A DNA stretch of 64,000 nucleotides from the NCBI RefSeq assembly GCF_009769735.1, contig NZ_WSRO01000002.1, positions 8,419,001-8,483,000 on the forward strand, in the 5' to 3' direction. Each line of letters starts with the position of its first letter. Position 1 is the stretch's first letter. This document shows, piece by piece, positions 9,268 through 18,479 of this stretch. This stretch comes from Streptomyces sp. BA2 (GTDB lineage Bacteria > Actinomycetota > Actinomycetes > Streptomycetales > Streptomycetaceae). The translations under genes and the position numbers were made by a program. The notes below the pieces were generated by a model. The model had not been told where the DNA came from. It made no database searches and worked only from the letters and a program-made list of their open reading frames with translations.

Positions 9268-10113
9268 TCAGTCCCGGTCCGGCGCGCTGTCGGCGCCCTG
9301 ACCGCCGTCGGCTTCGGCCTGGCTCTCCTGCGGCATCGCGTGGATCACGTCGAACCGTTTGAGGCGTTCCAGGACCGACTCCGCCGTCGGGCGCGGCATC
9401 TCGTCGACGATGCGGCCGTCCGCGAGGAAGAGCACCAGGTCGGCATGGGCGGCGGCGCCGGGATCGTGGGTCACCATCACGACGGTCTGCTCCAGCTTGT
9501 CGACGGCCTCGCGCAGGAAGCCGAGCACTTCGAGACCCGCGCGCGAGTCGAGGTTGCCGGTCGGTTCGTCCGCGAAGATCAGCTCGGGGCGCGAGGCGAG
9601 CGCCCGCGCGCACGCCACGCGCTGCTGCTGGCCGCCGGAGAGCTGGGCGGGCCGGTGCTTGAGGCGGTCGCGCAGGCCGAGCGTCTCGATGACGTGGTCC
9701 AGCCAGTCGCGGTCGGGGCGCTGGCCCGCGATGTCCATGGGCAGCGTGATGTTCTCGGCGGCGTTCAGGGTGGGGATGAGGTTGAAGGACTGGAACATGA
9801 ATCCGATGCGGTCGCGCCGCAGCTGCGTCAGCTCCCGTTCCTTGAGGCCCGTGATCTCGGTGTCGCCGAGCCACACCTGACCCGCGGAGACCGTGTCGAG
9901 CCCGGCGAGCAGGTGCATGAGCGTGGACTTCCCCGAGCCGGACGGACCCATGACCGCGGTGAAACGGCCGCGCGCGATGTCCACGTCGACCGAGTCGAGG
10001 GCGAGCACGGTGGTCTCGCCCGAGCCGTACGCCTTGGTCAGACCGCGTGCCCGTGCGGCGACCTTGGTGGGCTCCGCAAGGCCTGTGGCCGAAGCCGAAG
10101 CAGGTGTGGACAA
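9268..10113 (-). CDS. ABC transporter ATP-binding protein
   Basis: 281 residues if started at the TTG at 10111-10113, which has a strong AGGAGG five bases upstream; an in-frame ATG at 10197 would add 28 atypical residues. Walker [17 protein letters not shown], signature [16 protein letters not shown] and Walker [13 protein letters not shown] are all intact, as in the LolD/MacB family. It sits 14 bp before its FtsX-type permease and together they form a complete exporter. The C-terminal tail (about residues 245-281) is unconserved. Confidence 0.92.
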   Translation of the reverse strand: MSTPASASATGLAEPTKVAARARGLTKAYGSGETTVLALDSVDVDIARGRFTAVMGPSGSGKSTLMHLLAGLDTVSAGQVWLGDTEITGLKERELTQLRRDRIGFMFQSFNLIPTLNAAENITLPMDIAGQRPDRDWLDHVIETLGLRDRLKHRPAQLSGGQQQRVACARALASRPELIFADEPTGNLDSRAGLEVLGFLREAVDKLEQTVVMVTHDPGAAAHADLVLFLADGRIVDEMPRPTAESVLERLKRFDVIHAMPQESQAEADGGQGADSAPDRD

Positions 10114-10284
10114 GGCCGCCTCCTGGGTCGTGGCCGCTCCAACTCCCGTAATCCTGCCGAGAGTAGAGGGTCCGGCCGGGTGCCGGTATCCCTCCAAGGT
10201 CGTGAACCGGAGACGTATGTAAGGGGCATCGGCCCGGTGCTCGCCCGGCCCGTCCGCGCGCCCCTGCGCGCTCCCGCTGCCCTC

Positions 10285-10314
10285 TTGCCGGTGCTAGCGC
10301 CCCGGCGCTAGCTT
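10285..10314 (+). promoter_or_regulatory. Promoter with overlapping palindromic operator for the RHH/Fic pair
   Basis: A perfect inverted repeat GCTAGCGCCCCGGCGCTAGC (10293-10312, 9-bp arms) lies just before the antitoxin ATG at 10321. TTGCCG (10285-10290) and TAGCTT (10309-10314), 18 bp apart, fit -35 and -10 elements. The -10 would place transcription initiation at or next to the ATG, so the message may be leaderless. A dimeric RHH protein binding the palindrome would cover the promoter, the usual autorepression layout of antitoxins. Confidence 0.6.
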
Positions 10315-10320
10315 GAGGGC

Positions 10321-10548
10321 ATGGCGAAGACCCAGCTGAACGTGCGGGTGGACGAAGGCACCGCCCGGGCCGCGCGCGAGCGAGCGCTCGCCCGCGGGAT
10401 GAGCGTGAACCGCTACATCGAGGAACTGGTCAAACAGGACGCGGGCGAGATCGGCCACACCTTCGTCGAGGCCGCCGCCGACTTTATGAAGCAGTACGAA
10501 TCCGTCTTCGCCGAAGAGTTCGGTGCTGAGCGCGAGGGTCGTCGTTAA
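10321..10548 (+). CDS. Ribbon-helix-helix antitoxin-like protein
   Basis: 75 residues beginning MAKTQLNVRVDEGTARAARE, with the Arc/MetJ/CopG-type strand (TQLNVRV) and the SVNRYIEELVKQ helix. RHH proteins bind DNA as dimers and usually neutralise a downstream toxin through their C-terminus. The next gene, a Fic-like protein, starts 4 bp after this stop, giving a toxin-antitoxin arrangement. A perfect palindrome immediately upstream is the likely binding site. Confidence 0.8.
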   Translation: MAKTQLNVRVDEGTARAARERALARGMSVNRYIEELVKQDAGEIGHTFVEAAADFMKQYESVFAEEFGAEREGRR

Positions 10549-10552
10549 GCCC

Positions 10553-10924
10553 TTGAACCTCAGAATCGATCTTGCCTGGCTGTTGATGATCGCCGAACAC
10601 AAGACGCCCGGAGACCCGCAGGTCACCGACTGGGGTGCCCTGGTGGCCGCCGTCAGCCGGCACGAGGCGGAGATCTTCGGCGTGCCCGTCTACGAAAGCC
10701 CGCACGACCGCGCCGCCGCCCTGCTCCAGGTCCTTCTGCACATCCCGGCCCTGGAACGCTCCAACGCCCTCTTCGCCTCGTCCGCCGCCTACGCCTATCT
10801 GGTCGCAAGCGGCGTCAAGGTCGTCACCTCGCCCGAGCAGGTGCGCGAACTGGCCCGCCTGGTGAAGGAGGACGGGGCGAGCGTGCACGCCATCGCGGAG
10901 GAGCTGCGGAAATGGAGCCTCTAG
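10553..10924 (+). CDS. Fic/Doc-like toxin component with a degenerate motif
   Basis: 123 residues from the TTG at 10553 (alternative GTG at 10523, preceded by GAAGAG and overlapping the antitoxin). The sequence NLRIDLAWLLMIAEHKTPGD...HIPALERSNALFASSAAYAY matches a Streptomyces family I know as Fic-family toxin components. The canonical H-P-F-x-(D/E)-(G/A)-N-(G/K)-R is not intact: the equivalent stretch is HIPALERSNALFA, lacking the N-x-R phosphate-binding pair. AMPylation or kinase activity is therefore doubtful. It pairs with the RHH gene. Confidence 0.65.
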   Translation: MNLRIDLAWLLMIAEHKTPGDPQVTDWGALVAAVSRHEAEIFGVPVYESPHDRAAALLQVLLHIPALERSNALFASSAAYAYLVASGVKVVTSPEQVRELARLVKEDGASVHAIAEELRKWSL

Positions 10925-10964
10925 CCTTCGGGCGCCTTGTGGGGAGCCGTCGCCCGGCGGGACC

Positions 10965-11315
10965 TCAGAGGCCGGTGGCCCGCGGGTGCCGCGGCTCGTA
11001 CAGGCCGACCTCGCCGCCGCCCGGCAGCTTGAAGCGGGTGAGCAGGCCCCAGCCCGCGTCGGTGACCGGCTGGGTGAACTTCACGCCTCCGGCGGTCAGT
11101 TCCCGCACCGTCGCCTCCACGTCGTCGCACATCAGATACAGCTCGTGCGATTCCGGACCCGGCGTGGGATGGACCGCGGCCTCCGCCGGCGGCAGCTTGA
11201 AGATCAGCCAGCCGCCGCCCGCGTCGACGTGGGGGTACTCCAGTACGTCCCGGAAGAAGGCCCGGTCGGCTTCGGCGTCGTTGCTGTAGATGATGAGGTG
11301 CGCGCCATTGATCAT
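10965..11315 (-). CDS. VOC family (glyoxalase-like) protein
   Basis: 116 residues, one vicinal-oxygen-chelate unit pair: MINGAHLIIYSNDAEADRAF at the start, then FFRDVLEY, HELYLMCDDVEATVREL and a C-terminal RFKLPGGGEVGLYEPRHP. Metal ligands of this fold (H/E) can be placed at His6, Glu131-type positions only roughly. The substrate is unknown. It diverges from a second VOC gene 50 bp away, so the two may share a promoter region. Confidence 0.78.
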   Translation of the reverse strand: MINGAHLIIYSNDAEADRAFFRDVLEYPHVDAGGGWLIFKLPPAEAAVHPTPGPESHELYLMCDDVEATVRELTAGGVKFTQPVTDAGWGLLTRFKLPGGGEVGLYEPRHPRATGL

Positions 11316-11365
11316 GCGGCGAGGATAAGTTCGGCGGGAGAGAGCCGCATTCCAGGAGGACGCCC

Positions 11366-11728
11366 ATGCCTGCCGCCATCCAGCCGATGATCATCACCCC
11401 GGATCTCGACCGCCTGCTGCGCTTCTACCAGGAGCTGCTCGGGGCCGAGGAGGTGTCGAGGACTCCGGAGGAGGGGCCCGCGTTCTTCGTGGATCTGCGC
11501 ATCGGCGACTCGGAGCTCGGCGTGGTCTCGGACACGAGCGTGCCGCTCGACACCCCGCAGCGCATTCTGCTGAGCGTGGCGGTGCAGGCCGTCGACGACC
11601 TCCTGGAGCGGGTGGACTCCCTCGGCGGTGAGACGCTCGGGCCTGCCAACGACATGCCGTGGGGGCAGCGGGTCGCGCACATCAAGGACCCGGACGGCAA
11701 CGCGGTCAACCTCACGCAGCTGATCTGA
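11366..11728 (+). CDS. VOC family (glyoxalase-like) protein
   Basis: 120 residues with two beta-alpha-beta-beta-beta modules: FYQELLGAEEVSRTPEEGPA in the first and WGQRVAHIKDPDGNAVNLTQ, the classic C-terminal VOC motif, in the second. CCAGGAGGA precedes the ATG. The substrate cannot be inferred. It is divergent from another VOC gene and converges with a methyltransferase 14 bp away. Confidence 0.82.
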   Translation: MPAAIQPMIITPDLDRLLRFYQELLGAEEVSRTPEEGPAFFVDLRIGDSELGVVSDTSVPLDTPQRILLSVAVQAVDDLLERVDSLGGETLGPANDMPWGQRVAHIKDPDGNAVNLTQLI

Positions 11729-11742
11729 GGCGCCGCCACGGG

Positions 11743-12417
11743 TCAGTCGTCGGTCTCCGGCCGCCGGGCGGTGCCGAGCACGCAGTAGGAGGGAGGCAGC
11801 CGCGGACCCTTCGGGGGCACGAGCAGCCTCCGGTACGGGCCGATCTCGAAGCCCGCGGCGCGCAGGGCGGCCAGGGGGTCCCGCGCGACGTGACAGCCGC
11901 CGAAGAGCAGGGGCCAGACCGTGCGGTCCAGAATGCGCTGCGTGGCCGCCATCGCCGCGCCCGGAGCCACGCCGTGCTCGAAGAACCGCAGCTCGCCGCC
12001 CGGCCGCAGGACGCGCCGCAGCTCGCCGAGCGCACGGGGCACGTCGCGCACGCTGCACAGCACCAGCGAGGCCACGGCGCCGTCGAAGGCCTCGCTCTTG
12101 ACGGGCAGCGCCTCGGCGGCGCCGGGCACGACGTCGACCGGTACGTCGGCCCGCACCGCCGCGGACGCGGCCAACTGGCGCAGAATACGCTCCGGTTCGA
12201 TGGCCACGACCTCGGAGACCGCCGCCGGATAGTGCGCGAAGTTCAGGCCGTTCCCCGCGCCGACCTCGATCACACGACCGGAGAGACCGGCGAGCAGCTC
12301 TTTGCGGTACGTGGCGATGAGACGCTCGGCGGCCACGCTCTGACGGGCGTAGAACCGGGCGAAAACGGGATGGTGCACCGCGTCCCGTGACGCGGCTTTG
12401 GCGAAGCGAGGTGACAT
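11743..12417 (-). CDS. Class I SAM-dependent methyltransferase (UbiE-like)
   Basis: 224 residues from the ATG at 12415-12417, preceded by AGGAGGG. Motif I is VIEVGAGNGLNFAHYP (about residues 47-62), with motif II VVAIEP and FDGAVASLVLCSVRDVPRAL, then LRPGGELRFFEHG. This is the Methyltransf_11 fold that uses S-adenosylmethionine; the C-terminal GPYRRLLVPPKG region resembles small thiol/phospholipid-type methyltransferases, but the substrate is unknown. Confidence 0.82.
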   Translation of the reverse strand: MSPRFAKAASRDAVHHPVFARFYARQSVAAERLIATYRKELLAGLSGRVIEVGAGNGLNFAHYPAAVSEVVAIEPERILRQLAASAAVRADVPVDVVPGAAEALPVKSEAFDGAVASLVLCSVRDVPRALGELRRVLRPGGELRFFEHGVAPGAAMAATQRILDRTVWPLLFGGCHVARDPLAALRAAGFEIGPYRRLLVPPKGPRLPPSYCVLGTARRPETDD

Positions 12418-12592
12418 GGGCCCTCCTCGACGGCACGAGCGGATACCGCAATGGTGCCCCGGCACGGCCGGTTTCCCCCTACGCCGACGCGGACGACCCA
12501 CTCGCGCCGCCCTGCGCGCGAGGCCTTCGTGACAGGTGGGCGCCGAGGTGCGGCACGAGGCGCCCCCGCGCACCGGGTCTGCCGTCCGGACC

Positions 12593-13339
12593 TCAGTGGG
12601 TAGCCCCGAGCGCCGGTCCTTCCGGTGTCTCGCGCGTGGTGAACGCCGCTTCGTCCCACCTGCCGCCCAGCTGCGGCGCCAGCCAATCGTGCGCCCGGGC
12701 CCGGAAGTCGGCGCGCGCGAGGGAGCCCGCGCCCTGCGGTACCGCGCCGAGCAGCGGTGCGTCCGCCGCCCGTGGCAGGTCCGCCAGGTTGCAGCGCGAT
12801 GCCAGGTCCGGGGTGGCGGGCCAGTTGCCGATCGTCACGCCCAGGGGGGCGAGACCGCGGGCTCGCAGTGCCTCCGCCGTGAGTGCCGTCGAGTTCAGCG
12901 TGCCGAGTCCCGCCGGCGCGACCACCAGGACCGGGGCCGTCAGGAGACGCGCCGCGTCGGCGAGGGTGGCGCCCTCGTCGTCGTAGTGGACGAGCAGACC
13001 GCCCGCGCCCTCGACCAGGACCAGGTCGTGCTCCGTCGACAATTTCTGCGCCGCCTCGGCCACTTCGTACGGTCGCACCGGCTCCATGCCCGCCCGCCGC
13101 GCGGCGGTGTTCGGCGCCAACGGCTCGGGGAAGCGGGCGAGTTCGAGGGTCGTGATCTCGTCGCCCGCCAGCCGCTTCACCTCTTCCGCGTCGCCCGGCT
13201 CGCCGGGTGCCACCCCCGTCTGCGCGGGCTTGAGCATCGCGACGCTGCGCCCCGAGGCGAGCGCGAGGGTGGCCACCGCCGCAGTCGTCACCGTCTTGCC
13301 GATCTCGGTGCCCGTCCCGGACACCACGATGACCGTCAC
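12593..13339 (-). CDS. bioD: Dethiobiotin synthetase
   Basis: 248 residues starting at GTG (13337-13339). The P-loop VSGTGTEIGKTVTTAAVATL, KPAQTG and VEGAGGLLVHYDDEGAT motifs identify BioD, which closes the ureido ring of dethiobiotin with ATP and CO2. Its GGAGG ribosome site lies inside the end of bioA, whose stop is 1 bp away, so translation is coupled. Last gene of the bioB-bioA-bioD operon. Confidence 0.95.
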   Translation of the reverse strand: MTVIVVSGTGTEIGKTVTTAAVATLALASGRSVAMLKPAQTGVAPGEPGDAEEVKRLAGDEITTLELARFPEPLAPNTAARRAGMEPVRPYEVAEAAQKLSTEHDLVLVEGAGGLLVHYDDEGATLADAARLLTAPVLVVAPAGLGTLNSTALTAEALRARGLAPLGVTIGNWPATPDLASRCNLADLPRAADAPLLGAVPQGAGSLARADFRARAHDWLAPQLGGRWDEAAFTTRETPEGPALGATH

Positions 13340-13340
13340 G

Positions 13341-14630
13341 TCAGCCCTCCTTCGCCGCCGCGCACACCGCGCGCCCGATCCGTGCCACGTCGTCGTCGCT
13401 CGTGATGAACGGCGGCATCGTGTAGATGAGGTCGCGGAACGGCCGCACCCACACTCCCTCGCGCGTCGCGGCGCGGGTGGCGGCCTCCATGTCCACGGCG
13501 TGGTCCAGCTGTACAACACCGATCGCGCCGAGCACGCGTACGTCACGGACGCCCGGCAGTGCGGCCGCCTCGGCCAGCGTGCCGCGCAGGCCCGCCTCGA
13601 TGCGTTTGACCTCGGTCTGCCAGTCCTGCCCGAGCAGCAGCTCGATCGAGGCGGCGGCCACCGCGGTGGCCAGCGGATTGCCCATGAACGTCGGGCCGTG
13701 CGCCAGGACCGGCACCTCGCCCCGGGAGATGCCGTCCGCGACCCGCGGCGTGCACAGCGTCGCCGCCAGCGTCAGATAGCCGCCGGTCAGCGCCTTGCCC
13801 AGGCACATCACATCGGGCGTGACACCGGCGTGGTCCGCGGCGAACAGCGCGCCCGTACGGCCGAACCCCGTGGCGATCTCGTCGAACACGAGCAGCACGT
13901 CGTGCTCGTCGCAGGCCTCCCGCAGCACCCGCAGATAGGCGGGGGAGTGGAACCGCATACCGCCCGCCCCCTGCACCACCGGCTCCACGATCACACCGGC
14001 GAGCTCGTCGGCGTGGCGCCCGATCACCTCCCGCAGGTGGTCGGCGTAGGCATCGTCGTACGCCTCGAAACCCGCGGGCGGCGCGTCCGCGAACACCTGC
14101 TGGGGCAGCGCCCCCTGCCACAGCTCGTGCATGCCGCCCTTGGGGTCGCACACGGACATGGGCTGCCAGGTGTCCCCGTGGTAGCCGCCGCGCCAGGTCA
14201 GCATCCGCCGCTTGGCCGGGCGGCCGAGCGAGCGCCAGTGCTGCAGGCACATCTTGACCGCGACCTCGACCGACACCGAACCGGAGTCGGCGAGGAAGAC
14301 ATGCTCGAGCCCGTCCGGCGATATGTCGACAAGACGCTTCGCGAGGCGGACGGCGGGCTCATGGGTGAGCCCGCCGAACATGACATGGCTCATCCGGTCC
14401 AGCTGGCCGCGCACCGCGTCGTTGAGCACGGGGTGGTTGTAGCCGTGGATCGCCGACCACCAGGACGACATGCCGTCGACCAACTCGCCCCCGTCGCCCG
14501 CGAGTCGCAGCCGCACACCACTCGCCGCCTCTACGACCAGGGGCTCCTGGCGGCCAGGCATCGGGCCGTACGGGTGCCACACGTGACGGCGGTCGAGGTC
14601 GAGCAGCTCGGGCACGGAGAAGTCAGGCAT
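13341..14630 (-). CDS. bioA: Adenosylmethionine-8-amino-7-oxononanoate aminotransferase
   Basis: 429 residues from the ATG at 14628-14630. Class III PLP fold with HVWHPYGPM near the N-terminus, [22 protein letters not shown] and the PLP lysine in [10 protein letters not shown] (Lys279). BioA transfers the amino group of S-adenosylmethionine to KAPA in biotin synthesis. It overlaps the end of bioB by 8 bp, so the genes form one operon. Confidence 0.95.
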   Translation of the reverse strand: MPDFSVPELLDLDRRHVWHPYGPMPGRQEPLVVEAASGVRLRLAGDGGELVDGMSSWWSAIHGYNHPVLNDAVRGQLDRMSHVMFGGLTHEPAVRLAKRLVDISPDGLEHVFLADSGSVSVEVAVKMCLQHWRSLGRPAKRRMLTWRGGYHGDTWQPMSVCDPKGGMHELWQGALPQQVFADAPPAGFEAYDDAYADHLREVIGRHADELAGVIVEPVVQGAGGMRFHSPAYLRVLREACDEHDVLLVFDEIATGFGRTGALFAADHAGVTPDVMCLGKALTGGYLTLAATLCTPRVADGISRGEVPVLAHGPTFMGNPLATAVAAASIELLLGQDWQTEVKRIEAGLRGTLAEAAALPGVRDVRVLGAIGVVQLDHAVDMEAATRAATREGVWVRPFRDLIYTMPPFITSDDDVARIGRAVCAAAKEG

Positions 14631-15807
14631 TGGGCGCCAGATCCGTTCCCGCGCCCCGGCGGCGTACCGCCACCAGATCCGTGCGCGCCTCGGACGTCTC
14701 ACCCTCCGCGGCCACGACCGGCTCGGGCTCGGACGAGCCGCACGGCCCGCAGCCGCCCCCGCCCTCGCCGTGCGACCCGCACCCCGCGGCCGCCAGCGCG
14801 TCCGCGCGGTGCTCCGGCAGCGTCACCGTGTCCGTGCCCTCGACCTCGAAGCCGGCGTCCGCGATCATCTCCAGGTCGGTCTTGCCTGCCTGGCCCTCAC
14901 TGGTCAGGTAGTCGCCCAGGAAGATCGAGTTGGCGAGGTGCAGCGCCAGGGGCTGCATCGTGCGCAGGTGCACCTCGCGGCCGCCCGCGATGCGGACCTC
15001 CACGTCGGGGCAGACGAAGCGGACCATCGCGAGGATGCGCAGGCAGCGCTGCGGGGTGAGGTTCCACTCCTTGGCGAGCGGGGTGCCCTCGAAGGGGATC
15101 AGGAAGTTGACCGGCACCGAGTCAGGGTCGAGGTCGCGCAGCGCGTAGACCACGTCCACCAGGTCCTCGTCCGTCTCGCCCATGCCCGCGATCAGACCCG
15201 AGCAGGCGGAGAGGCCCGCGGCCTGCGCCTGCTGCACGGTGTCCACGCGGTCGGCGTACGTGTGGGTCGTGGTGATCTCGCCGTACGTCCCCTCGGACGT
15301 ATTGAGATTGTGGTTGTACGCGTCCGCGCCCGCCGTGCGCAGTTTGTCCGCCTGGCCCGCGGAGAGCAGCCCGAGGCACGCGCACACCTCGACGCCTTCG
15401 TTCTGCTCCTTGATCGCCTCGATGGTCTGTGAGACCCGGTCGACGTCACGGTCGGTCGGACCGCGGCCACTGGCGACCAGACAGACCCGCTTGGCGCCGC
15501 CCGCCACCCCGGCCGCCGCGGCCTGCGAGGCCTCGTCGGGCTTGAGCCAGGTGTACTTGAGGATGCCGGCCGTCGAGCCGAGGCGCTGCGAACAGTACGA
15601 GCAGTCCTCCGGGCAGAGGCCCGACTTGAGGTTGACCAGATAGTTGAGTTTCACCCGGCGCCCGAACCACTGCCGCCGTACCTTCCCGGCGGCGGAAACC
15701 ACGTCGAGAAGCTCGTCGTCGGAGGTGGCCAGCACGGCCAGCGCCTCTTCACGGGTCGGCAGCTCGCGCCGAAGCCCCTTGTCCACCAGCGTGTTCAGCA
15801 GATCCAT
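14623..15807 (-). CDS. bioB: Biotin synthase (radical SAM)
   Basis: 394 residues from [20 protein letters not shown]. The radical-SAM cluster motif CPEDCSYC (Cys65, Cys69, Cys72) and [20 protein letters not shown] are diagnostic of BioB, which inserts sulfur into dethiobiotin. The C-terminus carries an extra Gly/Cys-rich tail ([16 protein letters not shown]) then about 35 variable residues, a feature of actinobacterial BioB whose role is unclear. First gene of the minus-strand operon, divergent from bioF with a 162-bp promoter gap. Confidence 0.95.
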   Translation of the reverse strand: MDLLNTLVDKGLRRELPTREEALAVLATSDDELLDVVSAAGKVRRQWFGRRVKLNYLVNLKSGLCPEDCSYCSQRLGSTAGILKYTWLKPDEASQAAAAGVAGGAKRVCLVASGRGPTDRDVDRVSQTIEAIKEQNEGVEVCACLGLLSAGQADKLRTAGADAYNHNLNTSEGTYGEITTTHTYADRVDTVQQAQAAGLSACSGLIAGMGETDEDLVDVVYALRDLDPDSVPVNFLIPFEGTPLAKEWNLTPQRCLRILAMVRFVCPDVEVRIAGGREVHLRTMQPLALHLANSIFLGDYLTSEGQAGKTDLEMIADAGFEVEGTDTVTLPEHRADALAAAGCGSHGEGGGGCGPCGSSEPEPVVAAEGETSEARTDLVAVRRRGAGTDLAPNA

Positions 15808-15969
15808 GGCGCTGATCCTTACGTACGAGAGCCTCGCTTTCCAAGGAGAGTTCGCACAACAGAAACGCTGAGAGGTGTGGGTATTGCCACATCCTGGCCC
15901 GGTGGCCGGACGGCTAGGGTCTGTGCACTGTCTACAAACCGGCCAATCCTTACGACCCGGAGGGGACCC

Positions 15970-17112
15970 ATGGCGAGCTCGCCGTTCGACTGGATCGACG
16001 AGCAGGCGAGCCTGCGCGCACGGGCCGGACTCGTCCGCACCCTGCGCCCCCGCCCCGCCGACGCGGGCGGTCTCCTCGACCTGGCCAGCAACGACTACCT
16101 GGGCCTGGCAAGGCACCCCGAGATCACCGAGGGCGCGGCAGCCGCGGCCCGGCGCTGGGGAGGCGGAGCGACCGGTTCGCGCCTGGTGACCGGCTCCACC
16201 GAACTGCACGCGGAACTGGAACGCGAGCTCGCCGAGTTCTGCGGCTTCGAGGCCGCTCTGGTCCTTTCCTCCGGATATGCCGCGAACCTCGCCGCCGTCA
16301 CCGCCCTCGCCCCGCACGGTTCGCTGATCGTCTCGGACGCGGGCAACCACGCCTCGCTGATCGACGGCTGCCGCCTGGCGCGCGGTACGACGCAGGTGGT
16401 GCCGCACGCCGACCCCGAAGCGGTGCGCAAGACGCTGGACGCGCACGCGGGGCCCGCGGTCGTCGTGTCGGACACGGTCTTCTCGGTCGACGGCGACGCG
16501 GCTTCGCTGACCGAACTCAGTTCTGTCTGCGGGGAGTTCGGTGCCGGTCTCGTCGTCGACGACGCCCATGGGCTCGGTGTGCTCGGGGACGGCGGCCGTG
16601 GCGCCCCGCAGGCGGCCGGACTCGCGGGCACCGCCCACACCGTGGCCACGGTCACCCTGTCGAAGTCCTTCGGCAGTCAGGGCGGTGCGGTCCTCGGGCC
16701 CGCCAAGGTCATCGACCATCTGGTCAACGCGGCCCGGACGTTCATCTTCGACACGGGGCTCGCTCCCGCCGCCGCGGGCGCGGCACTCGCGGCCCTGCGG
16801 CTGCTTCGCAGGGAGCCGGAGCGCGCCGCGCGGGCGCGCTCGGTCGCGGCCGAGCTGCACGAACGCCTCACGGCGGAAGGTCTCACGGCGGTACGCCCCG
16901 ACGCCGCCGTCGTCTCCGTACGCGCACCCTCACCAGAAGCGGCCGTGCGGTGGGCCGCCGACTGCCGGGGCGCGGGCCTCGCCGTCGGCTGCTTCCGTCC
17001 GCCGTCGGTGCCCGACGGCATCTCACGGCTGCGGCTGACCGCCCGTGCGGATCTCACCGACGCACAGATCGCCGATGCCGTACGAGTGATCAGCCGCGCC
17101 GCACCCCGGTAG
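15970..17112 (+). CDS. bioF: 8-amino-7-oxononanoate synthase (KAPA synthase)
   Basis: 380 residues from the ATG at 15970, preceded by [52 protein letters not shown] and the PLP lysine in [11 protein letters not shown] (Lys232) place it in the alpha-oxoamine synthase family; beside bioBAD it is most likely BioF, joining pimeloyl thioester and alanine. A longer frame to 15877 has no Shine-Dalgarno sequence. No bioC, bioH or biotin regulator gene lies in the window. Confidence 0.9.
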   Translation: MASSPFDWIDEQASLRARAGLVRTLRPRPADAGGLLDLASNDYLGLARHPEITEGAAAAARRWGGGATGSRLVTGSTELHAELERELAEFCGFEAALVLSSGYAANLAAVTALAPHGSLIVSDAGNHASLIDGCRLARGTTQVVPHADPEAVRKTLDAHAGPAVVVSDTVFSVDGDAASLTELSSVCGEFGAGLVVDDAHGLGVLGDGGRGAPQAAGLAGTAHTVATVTLSKSFGSQGGAVLGPAKVIDHLVNAARTFIFDTGLAPAAAGAALAALRLLRREPERAARARSVAAELHERLTAEGLTAVRPDAAVVSVRAPSPEAAVRWAADCRGAGLAVGCFRPPSVPDGISRLRLTARADLTDAQIADAVRVISRAAPR

Positions 17113-17337
17113 TCACCGGAGGCCGTGGACGAAGGCCTCCCATGTCGCGGGTGAGAAGAGCAGGGCGGGCCCTGCCGTGTTCTTCGAGTCGCGCACGGCG
17201 AGCAGCCCCTGCTTCGGCCCTGAAGCGAGAGGGGCTGTCTCCACGCAGTTGTTCATGCCGTTGCTGCGGCTACTGCGGTACCACCGTGCGCCGTGCAGAG
17301 ATGTGCTGGAAGGTACGTGCCGAGGCAGTGCAGTCAT
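17113..17337 (-). CDS. DUF397 domain protein
   Basis: 74 residues: SSTSLHGARWYRSSRSNGMN, then NNCVETAPLA, VAVRDSK-like LLAVRDSKNTAGPALLFSPA and TWEAFVHGLR, the DUF397 signature. These small proteins accompany Scr1-type HTH regulators in Streptomyces (the whiJ/abaA-like groups) and in studied cases act with them in developmental control. It lies 9 bp after the HTH gene and is likely co-transcribed. Confidence 0.88.
   Translation of the reverse strand: MTALPRHVPSSTSLHGARWYRSSRSNGMNNCVETAPLASGPKQGLLAVRDSKNTAGPALLFSPATWEAFVHGLR
17118..17140. terminator. Hairpin between convergent bioF and DUF397 genes
   Basis: GGAGGCC (17118-17124) and GGCCTCC (17134-17140) form a perfect 7-bp stem with a 9-nt loop, placed right after the bioF stop and inside the last codons of the convergent gene. 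It lacks a T-tract, so it may act weakly or with Rho. Confidence 0.4.
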
Positions 17338-17346
17338 GGTGCCCCC

Positions 17347-18207
17347 TTACGCGCCGTCACGTATCCCGGCGATGTGATCCGTTGATTCCTCGGGTGAAAG
17401 TGCCTTTCTCTGAAGGGAGTTGAAGGCCTCCGTGTATGCCTGAAGGTCTTCTTTCCGTTCGAGGTAGAGGCTACTCGTCAAGTGGTCGAGAACAACCACA
17501 TCCAGATCAGCAATGTTCGGAAATGAGAAGATAACGAAAGAGCCGATGAGACCCACGTGCTCTCCGGCGGCGAACGGCAGCACCTGAAGTCGTACATGGG
17601 GCAACTGTGCGGCTTCTAGTAACCGTTTCAACTGACCCGCTAGCACCTGGTTGCCGCCCACCGGCCGGTGCAGCACCGCCTCGTCCAGAATCACGCTCAG
17701 TCGCAGCGGCGGAGCCGTGCGCAGTACGTCCTGACGTGCCAGACGCACCTCCACCAGCGTGTCCACCTGCTCGTCCGGCAGCCCGTCGAGCGCGGCCCGC
17801 GTCACCGCACGCGCGTAGTCCGGCGTCTGGAGAAGGCCGGGCACGACGGTGGTCTCCAGGGTGCGCATCCGACAGGCCTGTGACTCCAGGCTGATGAAGT
17901 CGCGGTATGCGGGCGGCAGCAGCTCGCGATAGGCGTGCCACCAGTGGCGGCGTCCACCGTCGTCGTCCGAGCCCGCCAATGCCACCAGCAACTGGCGGAG
18001 TTGGGGGTCCCCCACCTCGTACGCATCGAGCAGCAGTCCTACGTCGGCCGCCTTGACGCTGCTACGCCCCGTCTCGATCCGGCTGACCTTCGACTGATGC
18101 CAGCCGACCCGGCCCGCCGCCTGGCCGCTGGTGAGCCCGGCGCGCGTGCGCAGCGCACGCAGTTCGGCGCCGAGTTTCCGGCGGCGCACCGCGGGACCGT
18201 ACCGCAT
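17347..18207 (-). CDS. Scr1-family (WhiJ-like) helix-turn-helix regulator
   Basis: 286 residues: an XRE-type HTH at about 12-60 (LRTRAGLTSGQAAGRVGWHQ SKVSRIE) and the DUF5753 effector domain (ISLESQACRMRTLETTVVPG onward). AAGGAGAC precedes the ATG at 18207. Codon 196 (17620-17622 on the plus strand) is TTA, so translation should need the bldA leucyl-tRNA. Together with the downstream DUF397 gene and the divergent RsbW-like ATPase it forms the conserved Streptomyces three-gene regulatory group. Confidence 0.88.
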   Translation of the reverse strand: MRYGPAVRRRKLGAELRALRTRAGLTSGQAAGRVGWHQSKVSRIETGRSSVKAADVGLLLDAYEVGDPQLRQLLVALAGSDDDGGRRHWWHAYRELLPPAYRDFISLESQACRMRTLETTVVPGLLQTPDYARAVTRAALDGLPDEQVDTLVEVRLARQDVLRTAPPLRLSVILDEAVLHRPVGGNQVLAGQLKRLLEAAQLPHVRLQVLPFAAGEHVGLIGSFVIFSFPNIADLDVVVLDHLTSSLYLERKEDLQAYTEAFNSLQRKALSPEESTDHIAGIRDGA

Positions 18208-18479
18208 GTCCGTCTCCTTCCCGACGGAGTGTTCCCTTTTCCGGCCTCCCCGAGCCTCTTCAGGGGCGACAGTAGAGGAAGCGCCGACCTCGCGCCCAAA
18301 TACGGTCTCTCGTAGCAGAGTTCACCGCTTTGAGCGACAGATATATGCACATCTTGGTGGATGGACACCTGTGAGGGGTCCAAGAGTGGCAGGCTGGCGC
18401 GAAGCACCATTCCGGGACTGTCCTCGTGCCTTCGCTACGGGTCGGAGCCGAGCCCCGGTGGGAAAGGGACAACGTCGCC

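Noticed and set aside
9254..9874. N-terminal extension of the ABC permease frame
   Set aside because: The extra residues overlap the ATPase gene in another frame and are Arg/Pro-rich noise; MLKATL at 9253 is the family-type start.
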